Shown: positions 30,903-38,857 of the stretch, one piece after another
Position numbering within the stretch: position 1 is the stretch's first letter
Layout: each line of letters starts with the position of its first letter
DNA from: an uncultured Lachnospiraceae bacterium
Lineage (GTDB): Bacteria > Bacillota > Clostridia > Lachnospirales > Lachnospiraceae
Reading direction: 5' to 3'
Assembly: GCA_910588895.1 (NCBI GenBank)
Contig: CAJUSS010000013.1
Span: forward strand, 1-39,574
DNA length: 39,574 bases
Notes under the pieces: generated by a model
The model's input: the letters and a program-made list of their open reading frames with translations, nothing else
What the model was told of the DNA's origin: nothing
Databases searched by the model: none
Position numbers and translations under genes: made by a program

Positions 30903-31496
30903 ATGGACCTGGAAGCCGTAAAGGGCACTATCCATGATATGACCGCCATGTTCTTTGCCGGAGCGGATGTCATCTGGGCTGAGCAGGTGAACACGGTCCC
31001 CGTCCCACCGTATGTGACGCTCAAGATGGGGAGCCTTGACAGGAACGCCCTTATCCTCGTCGATGATGATGGGGAGAGGTACTATCAATGCGATACCACG
31101 GTCCAGATCGATCTGTACACGAAAGGGAGGCCGGTCGCTACGGGAGATATGGCGACCGGGAACTATGCCAATACTGCTGTGTCGGATCTGATGGATCTCT
31201 TCAGCTTCCTAGAATCGGAGGAGATCACGGACCGGATGGCCGGTATGGGCATATCCATGGCACTGATGCCGCCGATCCGGGACCTGACCGGCCTCCAGAA
31301 CGACAGCCGGTACCGATACCGGGCGATGGCAGAGGCCTCAGTATCGTTCCTTATGGAGGCTGATGGTGCTTATGGCATGAGCGGGATGGCCGCGGTACCC
31401 AACAGTAGCGGGGGCGGTACGGAAGAGATGGCAGGAAAGCCTATAGAGCCGATCGAACAGGTGGGGATCGTATATGGAGATGAAGAGGAGGGATAG
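30903..31496 (+). CDS. Phage neck terminator protein (gp12-like)
   Basis: The protein has 197 residues. DVIWAEQVNTVPVPPYVTLK, then YYQCDTTVQIDLYTKG, DLMDLFSFLESEE and MALMPPIRDLTGLQNDSRY, fits the neck-terminator family that caps the tail tube and meets the connector. The tail end (GGGTEEMAGKPIEPIEQ) is flexible. ATG 30903 follows GGAGGAGG. It lies directly before the sheath gene, as expected. Confidence 0.82.
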   Translation: MDLEAVKGTIHDMTAMFFAGADVIWAEQVNTVPVPPYVTLKMGSLDRNALILVDDDGERYYQCDTTVQIDLYTKGRPVATGDMATGNYANTAVSDLMDLFSFLESEEITDRMAGMGISMALMPPIRDLTGLQNDSRYRYRAMAEASVSFLMEADGAYGMSGMAAVPNSSGGGTEEMAGKPIEPIEQVGIVYGDEEEG

Positions 31497-31501
31497 AGAA
31501 G

Positions 31502-32620
31502 ATGGCGTATAAGAACAACCCGCTGGATGATATCGTCAGATGCGATATCGAGATATCCAGCCCGGCTTCCAGCGATGCAACGTTCGACAGCATCCTGTTG
31601 GTCGTCAAAGGACCGAGTAAGGCCGGTGATGGCGCCAAGGAGATGGGGAAGGTCACGGCCATCTCCAAGGCGGATGAGCTATTGGACTATGGTTTTACCA
31701 CAGATGATGGTGCGTACGTTGCGGCGACGGTCGCGTTCTCACAGAGCCCGTCACCCGACGAGCTGTATATCTGCATCCGCAAGGCGGCCAGTGGTGATGG
31801 AGCGGCCAGCGGATATGAGAGCATCGCTGACACATTGATCAGAGCAGGCAAGGAGGCCAGCTTTTATGGGGTCCATCTCACGGACTTCAAGGACCCGGAG
31901 GATGTCCGGGCAGCGGTCTCCTGGGTGGAAGCCAACGAGAAGATGTTCGGTTTTGAGTATGGCGGCATCAGTGCTTGCCCGGTGGACAACTTATCGTTCT
32001 ACAGGAGCTTCGGGATGTACTCGGGCAAGGCGGATGGATACGGGGATGGGGAGCAGCCAGCAGAGAACCGGTATGCCGCCCTGGCCTGGATGGCAAAGTG
32101 CTTCGGGTATGACCCCGGCACCGAGACCTGGCATCTGAAGGAGCTTGCCACGGTCGTGCCTTCCGCCCTCAGCACGGATGAGAAGAAGCGGCTGGAGAAG
32201 GACCATATCAACCGGTTCCTCCGGTATGGTGGGTGCAACTGTACGATCGGAGGGACCATGCTGTCCGGAGAGTGGATCGATGTGATCCGGTTCAGGGACT
32301 GGCTGAAGGCGGAGATGCAGATCCGGGTGTTCAACGCGATGAAGGTGAACCGGAAGGTCCCGTTCACGGACAGGGGCATCGGCCTGATCGAGGGGGCCAT
32401 GGAAGGCGTCCTCAAGGAAGGCCAGGATATCGGCGGTATCGCCCAGACAGAGTATAACGCCGATGATGAGAAGATCCCTGGGTACCAGGTCACGGTCCCC
32501 AGGGCGTCCGATCTCACGGAAGCGCAGAGGAAGTCGAGGAAGCTGACCGGATGCAGGTATACGGCCAGGCTGGCCGGTGCCATCCACGCGGTCGAGATCG
32601 AAGGGTTCCTGACATTTTAG
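31502..32620 (+). CDS. Contractile tail sheath protein (DUF3383)
   Basis: The protein has 372 residues. NNPLDDIVRCDIEISSPASS, LLVVKGPSKAGDG, ALAWMAKCFGYDPGTETWHL, and ARLAGAIHAVEIEGFLTF fit the DUF3383 tail-sheath family. This gene shows that the virion is a myovirus: the sheath contracts to drive the tube through the cell wall. It is followed by the tube gene, the normal order. ATG 31502 begins six bases after the upstream stop. Confidence 0.88.
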   Translation: MAYKNNPLDDIVRCDIEISSPASSDATFDSILLVVKGPSKAGDGAKEMGKVTAISKADELLDYGFTTDDGAYVAATVAFSQSPSPDELYICIRKAASGDGAASGYESIADTLIRAGKEASFYGVHLTDFKDPEDVRAAVSWVEANEKMFGFEYGGISACPVDNLSFYRSFGMYSGKADGYGDGEQPAENRYAALAWMAKCFGYDPGTETWHLKELATVVPSALSTDEKKRLEKDHINRFLRYGGCNCTIGGTMLSGEWIDVIRFRDWLKAEMQIRVFNAMKVNRKVPFTDRGIGLIEGAMEGVLKEGQDIGGIAQTEYNADDEKIPGYQVTVPRASDLTEAQRKSRKLTGCRYTARLAGAIHAVEIEGFLTF

Positions 32621-32636
32621 AGAGGAGGGATGAGGG

Positions 32637-33050
32637 ATGTCCAGAGTGACGACTTACAACCACCGGAAGGTGACCTGTGCCTTTGGCAGGCACATGGTGT
32701 CCGGGTTCGCGGATGACAGCTTCATCACGATCGAGGCCGCCGGTGACGGGACGAGCTTTGTGATCGGTGCTGATGGGGAGGTGGCCCGGAGCATCGATCC
32801 GTCGAGGGTATATACCCTCAAGATCGCCCTCCTGCAGGCGTCATCGACGAACAGCTATCTCCAGAGGATGTACGACAAGGACAAGGATGACGGCGCCGGG
32901 ACGTTCACGGTGAACATCAACGATATCCTTGGCCGGGAGAAGTTCGTCGGGGCTCTGGCCTGGGTGGCCAAGCCGGCCTCCTGGGTCAGGGGGAAGGCAC
33001 AGAACAACCGGGAGTGGGAGATCGCCGTGGCTGAAGGCGAGTTCAAATAG
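32637..33050 (+). CDS. Tail tube protein (DUF3277)
   Basis: The protein has 137 residues. TTYNHRKVTCAFGRHMVSGF, then VARSIDPSRVYTLKIALLQA and SYLQRMYDKDK, matches the tube proteins of DUF3277 type found next to DUF3383 sheaths. It forms the inner channel for DNA. The start follows AGAGGAGGG. The next gene starts 17 bp later. Confidence 0.88.
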   Translation: MSRVTTYNHRKVTCAFGRHMVSGFADDSFITIEAAGDGTSFVIGADGEVARSIDPSRVYTLKIALLQASSTNSYLQRMYDKDKDDGAGTFTVNINDILGREKFVGALAWVAKPASWVRGKAQNNREWEIAVAEGEFK

Positions 33051-33067
33051 AGGAGGGGGTATGACAG

Positions 33068-33595
33068 ATGGCACTCAAGAGGATGGAGCCGAAGATGGAG
33101 AGGGTCGGAGGCCATAAGTTCTATATCAAACCGTTCTCTGCCTTCAAGGCAGCGAACCTGACCGGGGAGTTGGCATCCGTGCTGTCTCCTCTCCTTTCCG
33201 CCATAGCACCATTGCTCAGCGATGGGGGATCTGATGGCAGTGAGGGGAAGAGCCTCATGGATGTGGATGTGGATAAGGCTGCTGATGCCATGAAGGGATG
33301 CAACATCAGCGGGGATAAGTTAGAGCGTCTCATGAAGAAGCTGCTCCTCGGCGGCCATATCGTGGTCGAGATGCCGGACGAGGACGGTGGGATAGAGCCA
33401 CAGCCCCTGGACATGGACCTTGCGGATGAGCTGTTCTGTGGGGAGGTCCATGAGATGTTCATCCTGTGCTTCTATGTGATCAAGATGAACTATAACGGTT
33501 TTTTCGAGAAGTTCGCCACCCTATCTGGGAAGGGAGGTGCGGGAGAGGGCGATACGGCAGAGGGGACGGCGAAGGTGATCAGGGCGATCTTGTAA
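33068..33595 (+). CDS. Tail assembly chaperone, short form (gpG-like)
   Basis: The protein has 175 residues. KFYIKPFSAFKAANLTGELA, then the middle VDKAADAMKGCNISGDKLER and the end MFILCFYVIKMNYNGFFEKF fit tail-assembly chaperones that coat the tape measure during assembly. The last 25 residues are a Gly/Ala-rich tail (GKGGAGEGDTAEGTAK). An overlapping -1 frame continues past the stop to 33792 (see the frameshift entry), so two products are expected. Position directly upstream of the tape measure is diagnostic. Confidence 0.82.
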   Translation: MALKRMEPKMERVGGHKFYIKPFSAFKAANLTGELASVLSPLLSAIAPLLSDGGSDGSEGKSLMDVDVDKAADAMKGCNISGDKLERLMKKLLLGGHIVVEMPDEDGGIEPQPLDMDLADELFCGEVHEMFILCFYVIKMNYNGFFEKFATLSGKGGAGEGDTAEGTAKVIRAIL

Positions 33596-33792
33596 AGTAT
33601 GGCAGGTTCGACCATACGCAGTTCGGCGAGCTGGAGCTCCGGTGCTACATCCTCATAAAGGCAAGGCTCGCATCCATGTATGAGCTCCAGGAGGTGTACA
33701 CACTGGATCAGGCGCTCAAGCTGTACGCCCTGTACGAGATGGAGCTGGATATCGAGAAGGGGCGGGCAGATGAGATAGAAAGGAGGGCATGA
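33499..33792 (+). CDS. -1 frameshift extension of the tail chaperone (gpGT-like)
   Basis: The -1 frame relative to the chaperone is open from 33496 to the TGA at 33790-33792 and has no good start codon of its own. It reads KYGRFDHTQFGELELRCYIL, then MYELQEVYTLDQALKLYALY, a helical domain typical of the 'T' part of such chaperones. The zero-frame heptamer T-TTT-TTC at 33499-33505 is a canonical slippery site within the overlap. Slippage there would give a fusion of about 241 residues (146 plus 95). The end overlaps the tape-measure start. The shift site is inference; a second site nearer the stop is possible. Confidence 0.72.
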   Translation, partial: FFREVRHPIWEGRCGRGRYGRGDGEGDQGDLVKYGRFDHTQFGELELRCYILIKARLASMYELQEVYTLDQALKLYALYEMELDIEKGRADEIERRA

Positions 33793-36056
33793 GCGTGACC
33801 ATCAGGGAGCTCATCGTGAAGTTCGGGTTCAAGGTGGACAAAAAGAGCGAACGGGAGACCGAGGAGAGCGTCAAGGGGATAAAGGACATGGCCTCAAAGC
33901 TCTTGGGTGGCATAGCGGTCGTGTTCTCCATCGCCAAGGTGTCCGAGTTCTCAAAGAGCTGTGTCCAAGCGGCATCAGACATCCAGGAGATGGAGAACAA
34001 GTTCGATGTGGTGTTCACCGGGATCAGGGATGAGGTCGATGCATGGGCGGGGGACTTTGCCGATGCGGTCGGCAGGAACAAGAACGCGATCAAGACCTAT
34101 CTGGCCGATCAGCAGAACCTGCTGGTCGGCTTTGGCATGGCCCGGGAGGAGGGCGCCAAGCTGGCGGAGGAGATGACCTCCTTAGCCCTTGATATCGCGT
34201 CCTTTGCCAACCAGGATGAGGACGTGGCCGTCAATGCCATGACCAAGGCGGTCATGGGGGAGAGCGAGGCCGCGAAGACCCTGGGGGCCGTGCTCAATGA
34301 TACCACGCGGGCGGAGACCATGCTGGAGATGGGCCTCACCGGGTCCTACAATGCATTGGACCAGCTCACGAAGATGCAGGTGAACTACAACACCATCCTG
34401 CGGCAGTCCCCGGACGCTGTGGGCGATTGCGTCCGGAGCATGGATTCGTATGAGGCCAGGCAGAGACAGCTGAACGCAGCGGTCACCGGCTTCAAGGAGT
34501 TCATCGGGGGGCAGCTGCTCCCGGTCTTCTCCGTTTTCACAGGATGGATGACCAAGGGGGTCAGGGCAGCCACATCCTTTGCCAGGGCGATCTTCCTTGA
34601 CAAGGAGGAGAACAACCGGCTCCTCCGGGTGTTCGAGAGGATCCACGCCCTTGTGAAGCGGCTGCAGCCTGCGATGGACCGGTTCGCCCAGACCATACGG
34701 AACGGGATGGGACGGGCGAGGGATAACGTCAGAGCGGTAGCAGAGAAGCTTGGCGGCATGGAGAACCTGTTCAAGATCCTGGCGGTGGTCGCCGGGGCTT
34801 TCCTCCTGGTCATGAACTGGGGGAAGATCGTAGCAGGGGCAAAGTTGTTCCTATCCGTTCTGTCCTTGATCAAGGGGATGTTCAGCCTTGCGAACTTAAA
34901 GATACTGGCCGTGGTAGCGATCGTCGCCGTGCTGGCCCTGCTCGTCGAGGACTTCATCCATTTCCTGATGGGGAACGATTCGCTCATCGGGACGATCTTC
35001 GACAAACTCGGTATAGGGGCTGACAACGCACGCCAGATGATCTTTGATGCGTTCGGCCAGGCCCGGGACTGGCTGTTATCCGTATGGCCGATGATATCGT
35101 CCGCACTGACAGCTATATGGGACTACCTGTGCACTGTCGGGGCGGCGCTCTTCAGGGTGTTCATCGCTGTCGTAAAGGCGGTGTTCGTCATGCTCCAGGC
35201 GTTCTGGGCCAGCTGGGGGGATCAAGTGACCGCTTGGTTCACGACACTATGGGACTCGTTCAATATGATCCTGCTGGGTTTCCTTGCGACCATCGAGGGG
35301 ATAGCCAACTTCTTATCCTCCGTGTTCACCGGGGATTGGCAGGGGGCCTGGGAGGCAATCCTGCAGATAGCCAGCGGCGTATGGGACATGATCGTAGGGA
35401 TCCTCAGGGCGGCCTGGGAAACGATAAAGCTACTGTTCTCGATGGGCCTAGCGGCGATCCATGCGTTCTTCGATATGGGGTTTGGAAAGCTCACGTCCCT
35501 AGCTATCGAAGGTATCGCGAACATCGTCAGGGCCATAATGGACGGCCTTAACAGAGCAGCGGATTTCATCAGGGGATTGCCAGCGCAAGCGGTCCAGTGG
35601 GGCCGGGACTTCATTGATGGCCTGAAGAACGGTATCCTGGCCGGGATCGACGGCGTTGTCAATGCGGTGAAAGGTGTTGGGGAGAAGATCCGTTCCTTCC
35701 TGCACTTCTCTGTACCGGATGAAGGGCCGCTGACAGATTACGAGAGCTGGATGCCGGATTTCATGAACGGACTGGCGGATGGTATATCGAAAGGTGAGGG
35801 GACCGTGCTCAACAGGGTCAGGAACCTGGCCGGGAGCATCCGCACACTGATGGCTGCCGCGACAGCGGATCCGACGACCGCCGCAGCAGGGATGGTGAGC
35901 AACACCACCTCCAGCGTGGTCCAGAACGTGAACATCTCCAACAGCTATCACGGAGGGAGCGCGGAGGCACAGAAGAACGTGTCCAAGGCGATGAAGAAGT
36001 CCGCCACGGACGCGACGACACAGATGGCGAGAGGGCTCGCCTATGCAAGGGGGTAG
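33789..36056 (+). CDS. Tape measure protein
   Basis: The protein has 755 residues. It sets tail length and is ejected ahead of DNA. The N-terminus (IRELIVKFGFKVDKKSERET) starts a long helical region. Residues about 325-395 are strongly hydrophobic (ILAVVAGAFLLVMNW, LAVVAIVAVLALLVEDFIHF) and can insert in the host membrane. The C-terminal part has amphipathic repeats and SVPDEGPLTDYESWMPDFMN, found in many tape measures. ATG 33789 overlaps the frameshift-product stop (ATGA). No lysozyme or peptidase motif was seen. Confidence 0.92.
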   Translation: MSVTIRELIVKFGFKVDKKSERETEESVKGIKDMASKLLGGIAVVFSIAKVSEFSKSCVQAASDIQEMENKFDVVFTGIRDEVDAWAGDFADAVGRNKNAIKTYLADQQNLLVGFGMAREEGAKLAEEMTSLALDIASFANQDEDVAVNAMTKAVMGESEAAKTLGAVLNDTTRAETMLEMGLTGSYNALDQLTKMQVNYNTILRQSPDAVGDCVRSMDSYEARQRQLNAAVTGFKEFIGGQLLPVFSVFTGWMTKGVRAATSFARAIFLDKEENNRLLRVFERIHALVKRLQPAMDRFAQTIRNGMGRARDNVRAVAEKLGGMENLFKILAVVAGAFLLVMNWGKIVAGAKLFLSVLSLIKGMFSLANLKILAVVAIVAVLALLVEDFIHFLMGNDSLIGTIFDKLGIGADNARQMIFDAFGQARDWLLSVWPMISSALTAIWDYLCTVGAALFRVFIAVVKAVFVMLQAFWASWGDQVTAWFTTLWDSFNMILLGFLATIEGIANFLSSVFTGDWQGAWEAILQIASGVWDMIVGILRAAWETIKLLFSMGLAAIHAFFDMGFGKLTSLAIEGIANIVRAIMDGLNRAADFIRGLPAQAVQWGRDFIDGLKNGILAGIDGVVNAVKGVGEKIRSFLHFSVPDEGPLTDYESWMPDFMNGLADGISKGEGTVLNRVRNLAGSIRTLMAAATADPTTAAAGMVSNTTSSVVQNVNISNSYHGGSAEAQKNVSKAMKKSATDATTQMARGLAYARG

Positions 36057-36060
36057 AGAG

Positions 36061-36675
36061 ATGGGAAGGAGGTTGAAACCGGTATCCATAGCCGGGATCG
36101 AGTTCGACGCGCTCCTGGAAGAGACTAAGAGTATGTCCGCCACGATCCCCACATACCCGGTGGAGGATGGCTTCCCTGTATCGGATACCATCATCCTGGA
36201 CCCGATCAGCCTGCAGATGACGCTGTACCTCACGAACACACCGATCACATGGCTGTACAGGCATGGGAGTTCCACGGACAGGGTGAGGAGGATATGTGAC
36301 AGGATCGAGGAGCTGTGGCTGGATAAAGAGCTGGTGAAGATCGTCACCCCAGACGCTATCTATAAGAGCATGGGGATCACCAGCCTGACCATAAAGAAGT
36401 CCAAGGACCTTGGGTATGCGAGGGAGATCTCCCTGTCCGCCCAAAAGGTCCGCGTGACCGAACGGAGGACGGTCCTGATCCCGGCATACATCCTGAAGTC
36501 CGGGGAGACACAGGCGAACGCCGGAACGGCCTCGACCTCAACATCTTCCGCGAAGTCGGATACCAGCGCGGGGAGCTCTTCCGGCAGCACTAAAGGGAAC
36601 ACAGGGGGGACGAGTGCAGCTAAGAAGAGCCAGTCGATCCTATATGGCGCTGCCAGCGGGCTAAAACTGATATAA
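36061..36675 (+). CDS. Dit-like baseplate/tail protein
   Basis: The protein has 204 residues. PVSIAGIEFDALLEETKSMS, TYPVEDGFPVSDTIILDP and LYLTNTPITWLYRHG form a beta-rich domain of the Dit-like kind. After residue about 150 a Ser/Gly/Thr-rich low-complexity tail follows (SAKSDTSAGSSSGSTKG). Related genes after the tape measure often carry a LysM wall-binding domain; none is seen here. ATG 36061 begins four bases after the tape-measure stop. Confidence 0.78.
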   Translation: MGRRLKPVSIAGIEFDALLEETKSMSATIPTYPVEDGFPVSDTIILDPISLQMTLYLTNTPITWLYRHGSSTDRVRRICDRIEELWLDKELVKIVTPDAIYKSMGITSLTIKKSKDLGYAREISLSAQKVRVTERRTVLIPAYILKSGETQANAGTASTSTSSAKSDTSAGSSSGSTKGNTGGTSAAKKSQSILYGAASGLKLI

Positions 36676-36693
36676 AAAAAGGGGGGGCTGGAT

Positions 36694-37008
36694 ATGCTCT
36701 TCATAAAGGTACCGGACATGAACGACAGTATGTCGAGCCTGTCCATCGATGGGACAGAGTATCTGATCCGGTTCACCTACAACGAGAGATATGACTATTG
36801 GAGCTTTGGGCTGTACAAGGGGGATGGGGAACCGATCGTCGCCATGACGAGGATCGTACCCAACTTCCCCCTGCTCCACTATCACACGGACGCGGCCCTC
36901 CCCGATGGTGTCTTCGGATGCCTGTCGGATACGGATGAGGTCGGCAGGGAGGCGTTCAACGACCGTACGGCGGAGTTCGTGTACATACCCAATGCGGAGC
37001 TTTTATGA
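36694..37008 (+). CDS. Baseplate plug protein (Pam3 gp18-like)
   Basis: The protein has 104 residues. MLFIKVPDMNDSMSSLSIDG, then YLIRFTYNERYDYWSFGLYK and MTRIVPNFPLLHYH, VGREAFNDRTAEFVYIPN matches the small baseplate plug family. It is a beta-barrel that closes the tube end. GGGGGGG before the start gives a weak ribosome-binding site. It lies between Dit-like and hub genes as expected. Confidence 0.82.
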   Translation: MLFIKVPDMNDSMSSLSIDGTEYLIRFTYNERYDYWSFGLYKGDGEPIVAMTRIVPNFPLLHYHTDAALPDGVFGCLSDTDEVGREAFNDRTAEFVYIPNAELL

Positions 37009-37026
37009 AGGACTGGAGGGATAGGG

Positions 37027-37926
37027 ATGGGGGACACAAATTTCTTAAGGACCTACACGATGAAGTGCGGGAGGATGGGGGAGGCCGGGTTCGAGATCGG
37101 GAACGTCAGGGATGCAAAAGAGACCGCTCTGCACATCTCCTTCAGCGTGGAGAAGTCCGACGCGGAGAGCGCTAACACGGCAAAGGTCCAGGTATGGAAC
37201 CTGTCGGACCAGAACCTGAAGATCCTGGATGGGAAGGACTGCATCGTGGAACTGAAGGCCGGATATGGAGGGAAGGACGCGCTCATACTGGCCGGGAACG
37301 TCACGAACGTCGTCACGACCCCGGATAACGCGGACCGGATGACGGAGATCGATGTGGTGGATGGCCGGGTGGAGCTGAGGGATACGATCCTATCTGTGTC
37401 CTTTAATGGGATGGTGGACAGCCGGAGCATATACGAGTACATCGCAGAGCAGATGGGCGTCACCATCGTCTTTGCGGAGGAGTTGGAGTTCCTGGTACTG
37501 CCGAACGGCTTCAGCTTTGTCGGACAGGCCAGGACAGCCCTGCAGAAGCTCACTGGGTGCTGCGGACACGCATGGACCATGCAGAACCAGGTCCTGCAGA
37601 TCACAGTACCCGGAAGGCCGGTGTCCGTCAGGGGATATCTCCTGAGCAGCGATACCGGTCTCATCAACATCCCTAAACGGATCACGATCGGCGCTAAGGG
37701 CAAGACAGAGGAGCCACAGACCGGATGGGAGGTCGAATGCCTGCTCAACGGGGCCATAGGCATCAATGATATCATCCAGCTGGAGAGCAGGATGGCCAGG
37801 GGGTATTTCAGGGTGCATAAGATCACCTTTGACGGGGACAACCTGGAGGGCGATTGGATGTGTACGATGGAACTGTTGGAGATCAAAGCCCAGGCCCAGC
37901 TTGATGCGATAGCCGGAGGAGCATGA
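37027..37926 (+). CDS. Baseplate hub protein
   Basis: The protein has 299 residues. ALHISFSVEKSDAESANTAK, VQVWNLSDQNLKIL, IVELKAGYGGKDALILAGNV, and the DVVDGRVELRDTILS and RSIYEYIAEQMGVTIVF segments are the hub-type sandwich seen in gp27-like and phage-D-like proteins. It forms the centre ring above the spike. It overlaps the following short start region; the spike gene uses ATG 37957 with AAGGAGG. Confidence 0.85.
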   Translation: MGDTNFLRTYTMKCGRMGEAGFEIGNVRDAKETALHISFSVEKSDAESANTAKVQVWNLSDQNLKILDGKDCIVELKAGYGGKDALILAGNVTNVVTTPDNADRMTEIDVVDGRVELRDTILSVSFNGMVDSRSIYEYIAEQMGVTIVFAEELEFLVLPNGFSFVGQARTALQKLTGCCGHAWTMQNQVLQITVPGRPVSVRGYLLSSDTGLINIPKRITIGAKGKTEEPQTGWEVECLLNGAIGINDIIQLESRMARGYFRVHKITFDGDNLEGDWMCTMELLEIKAQAQLDAIAGGA

Positions 37927-37956
37927 TACAGGACATGAGGAAGGAGGTGATCAGGG

Positions 37957-38484
37957 ATGATCCAGGAAGCAGTAGAGGAGATCGAGAGGACAGCGAAGAG
38001 CGTCATGAACGAGGTGCATACCGCATTACCAGGGGACATCGTGTCCTTCGATCCCGGAAAAGGCGTCGCCGTGGTCAAGCCATGCGGCAGATATGTCACA
38101 TCGGGCGGCAGCAGCATCGAGTATCCGGTGATCACGGAAGTACCGGTGGTGTTCCCCTTCAGCCAGTCGGCTGGTGCAGGGATCGCCTTCCCGGTGAAGG
38201 CTGGGGACAGCTGTCTGCTCATCATATCAGAAGTGGAGCTTGACGAGTGGAGGAGCGGGGCCATGTCCGGAGGGTCGCTCCGGTTCGACCTGACGAACAC
38301 CGTCGCGATCCCCGGCTTGCTCCGGGGCGGGGGAGGTCTGGCCGCGAAGGCTTGCTCCTCCGGTGCCGTCATCATATCGGCAGGAGGAGCGGAGATAGCC
38401 GTTTCTGGGAGCGGTATAGCCATCAGCGGCGATCTTACGGTAAAAGGGGATATAAAGTATACCGGGAGCCTGTCGGGCGGTTAG
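37957..38484 (+). CDS. Membrane-puncturing spike protein (Gp138-like)
   Basis: The protein has 175 residues. The N-terminal half, LPGDIVSFDPGKGVAVVKPC and VPVVFPFSQSAGAGIAFPVK, is an OB-fold of the Gp138 spike family, and DSCLLIISEVELDEWRSGA fits the next block. The C-terminal Gly-rich repeats (ISAGGAEIAVSGSGIAISGD) form a beta-helix tip. It pierces the cell membrane on contraction. Its ribosome-binding site AAGGAGG is at 37940-37946. Confidence 0.87.
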   Translation: MIQEAVEEIERTAKSVMNEVHTALPGDIVSFDPGKGVAVVKPCGRYVTSGGSSIEYPVITEVPVVFPFSQSAGAGIAFPVKAGDSCLLIISEVELDEWRSGAMSGGSLRFDLTNTVAIPGLLRGGGGLAAKACSSGAVIISAGGAEIAVSGSGIAISGDLTVKGDIKYTGSLSGG

Positions 38485-38494
38485 GAGGCGTTCT

Positions 38495-38857
38495 ATGGAT
38501 ATCGTACTGGATAAGGATGGGGACCTCTATATCTCCCAGGATGGGGATATCTCCCTGGAGGACCCTGTATCACAGAAGATCATGATCCGGCTCAGATGGC
38601 TCGAAGGGGAGTGGCGGTGGGATAAGGATGAGGGCCTCCCTTATATGGACAGCCTGTTGGTCAAGGATCCGGACACGGACTATTTTGAGTCTGTGGTCAG
38701 GGAGAAGATCTTTGAGGTGGATGAGGTGGTCGAGGTCAGGGAGGTATCCGTGACCTTTGACCGGAGGACACGGCAGGCCTCCATATGGTTCGTGGCGGTC
38801 ACGGACCTGGAGGTCATCAGAAAGGAGGCGGAGCTCCGATGCCTGACCATGGAGTGA
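38495..38857 (+). CDS. Baseplate wedge protein (gp25/DUF2634-like)
   Basis: The protein has 120 residues. LDKDGDLYISQDGDISLEDP, then QKIMIRLRWLEGEWRWDKDE and GLPYMDSLLVKDPDTDYFES is the gp25-like wedge signature, including the EWxxxxxxGLPY segment. The end contains DRRTRQASIWFVAVTDLE. It links wedges to the sheath. Its stop is overlapped by the next ATG at 38839. Confidence 0.87.
   Translation: MDIVLDKDGDLYISQDGDISLEDPVSQKIMIRLRWLEGEWRWDKDEGLPYMDSLLVKDPDTDYFESVVREKIFEVDEVVEVREVSVTFDRRTRQASIWFVAVTDLEVIRKEAELRCLTME

Noticed and set aside
37053..38423. Long minus-strand open frame (456 codons) opposite hub and spike genes
   Set aside because: It lies entirely over well-recognised baseplate genes, lacks a ribosome-binding site and reads as low-complexity Ser/Pro/Thr shadow protein.
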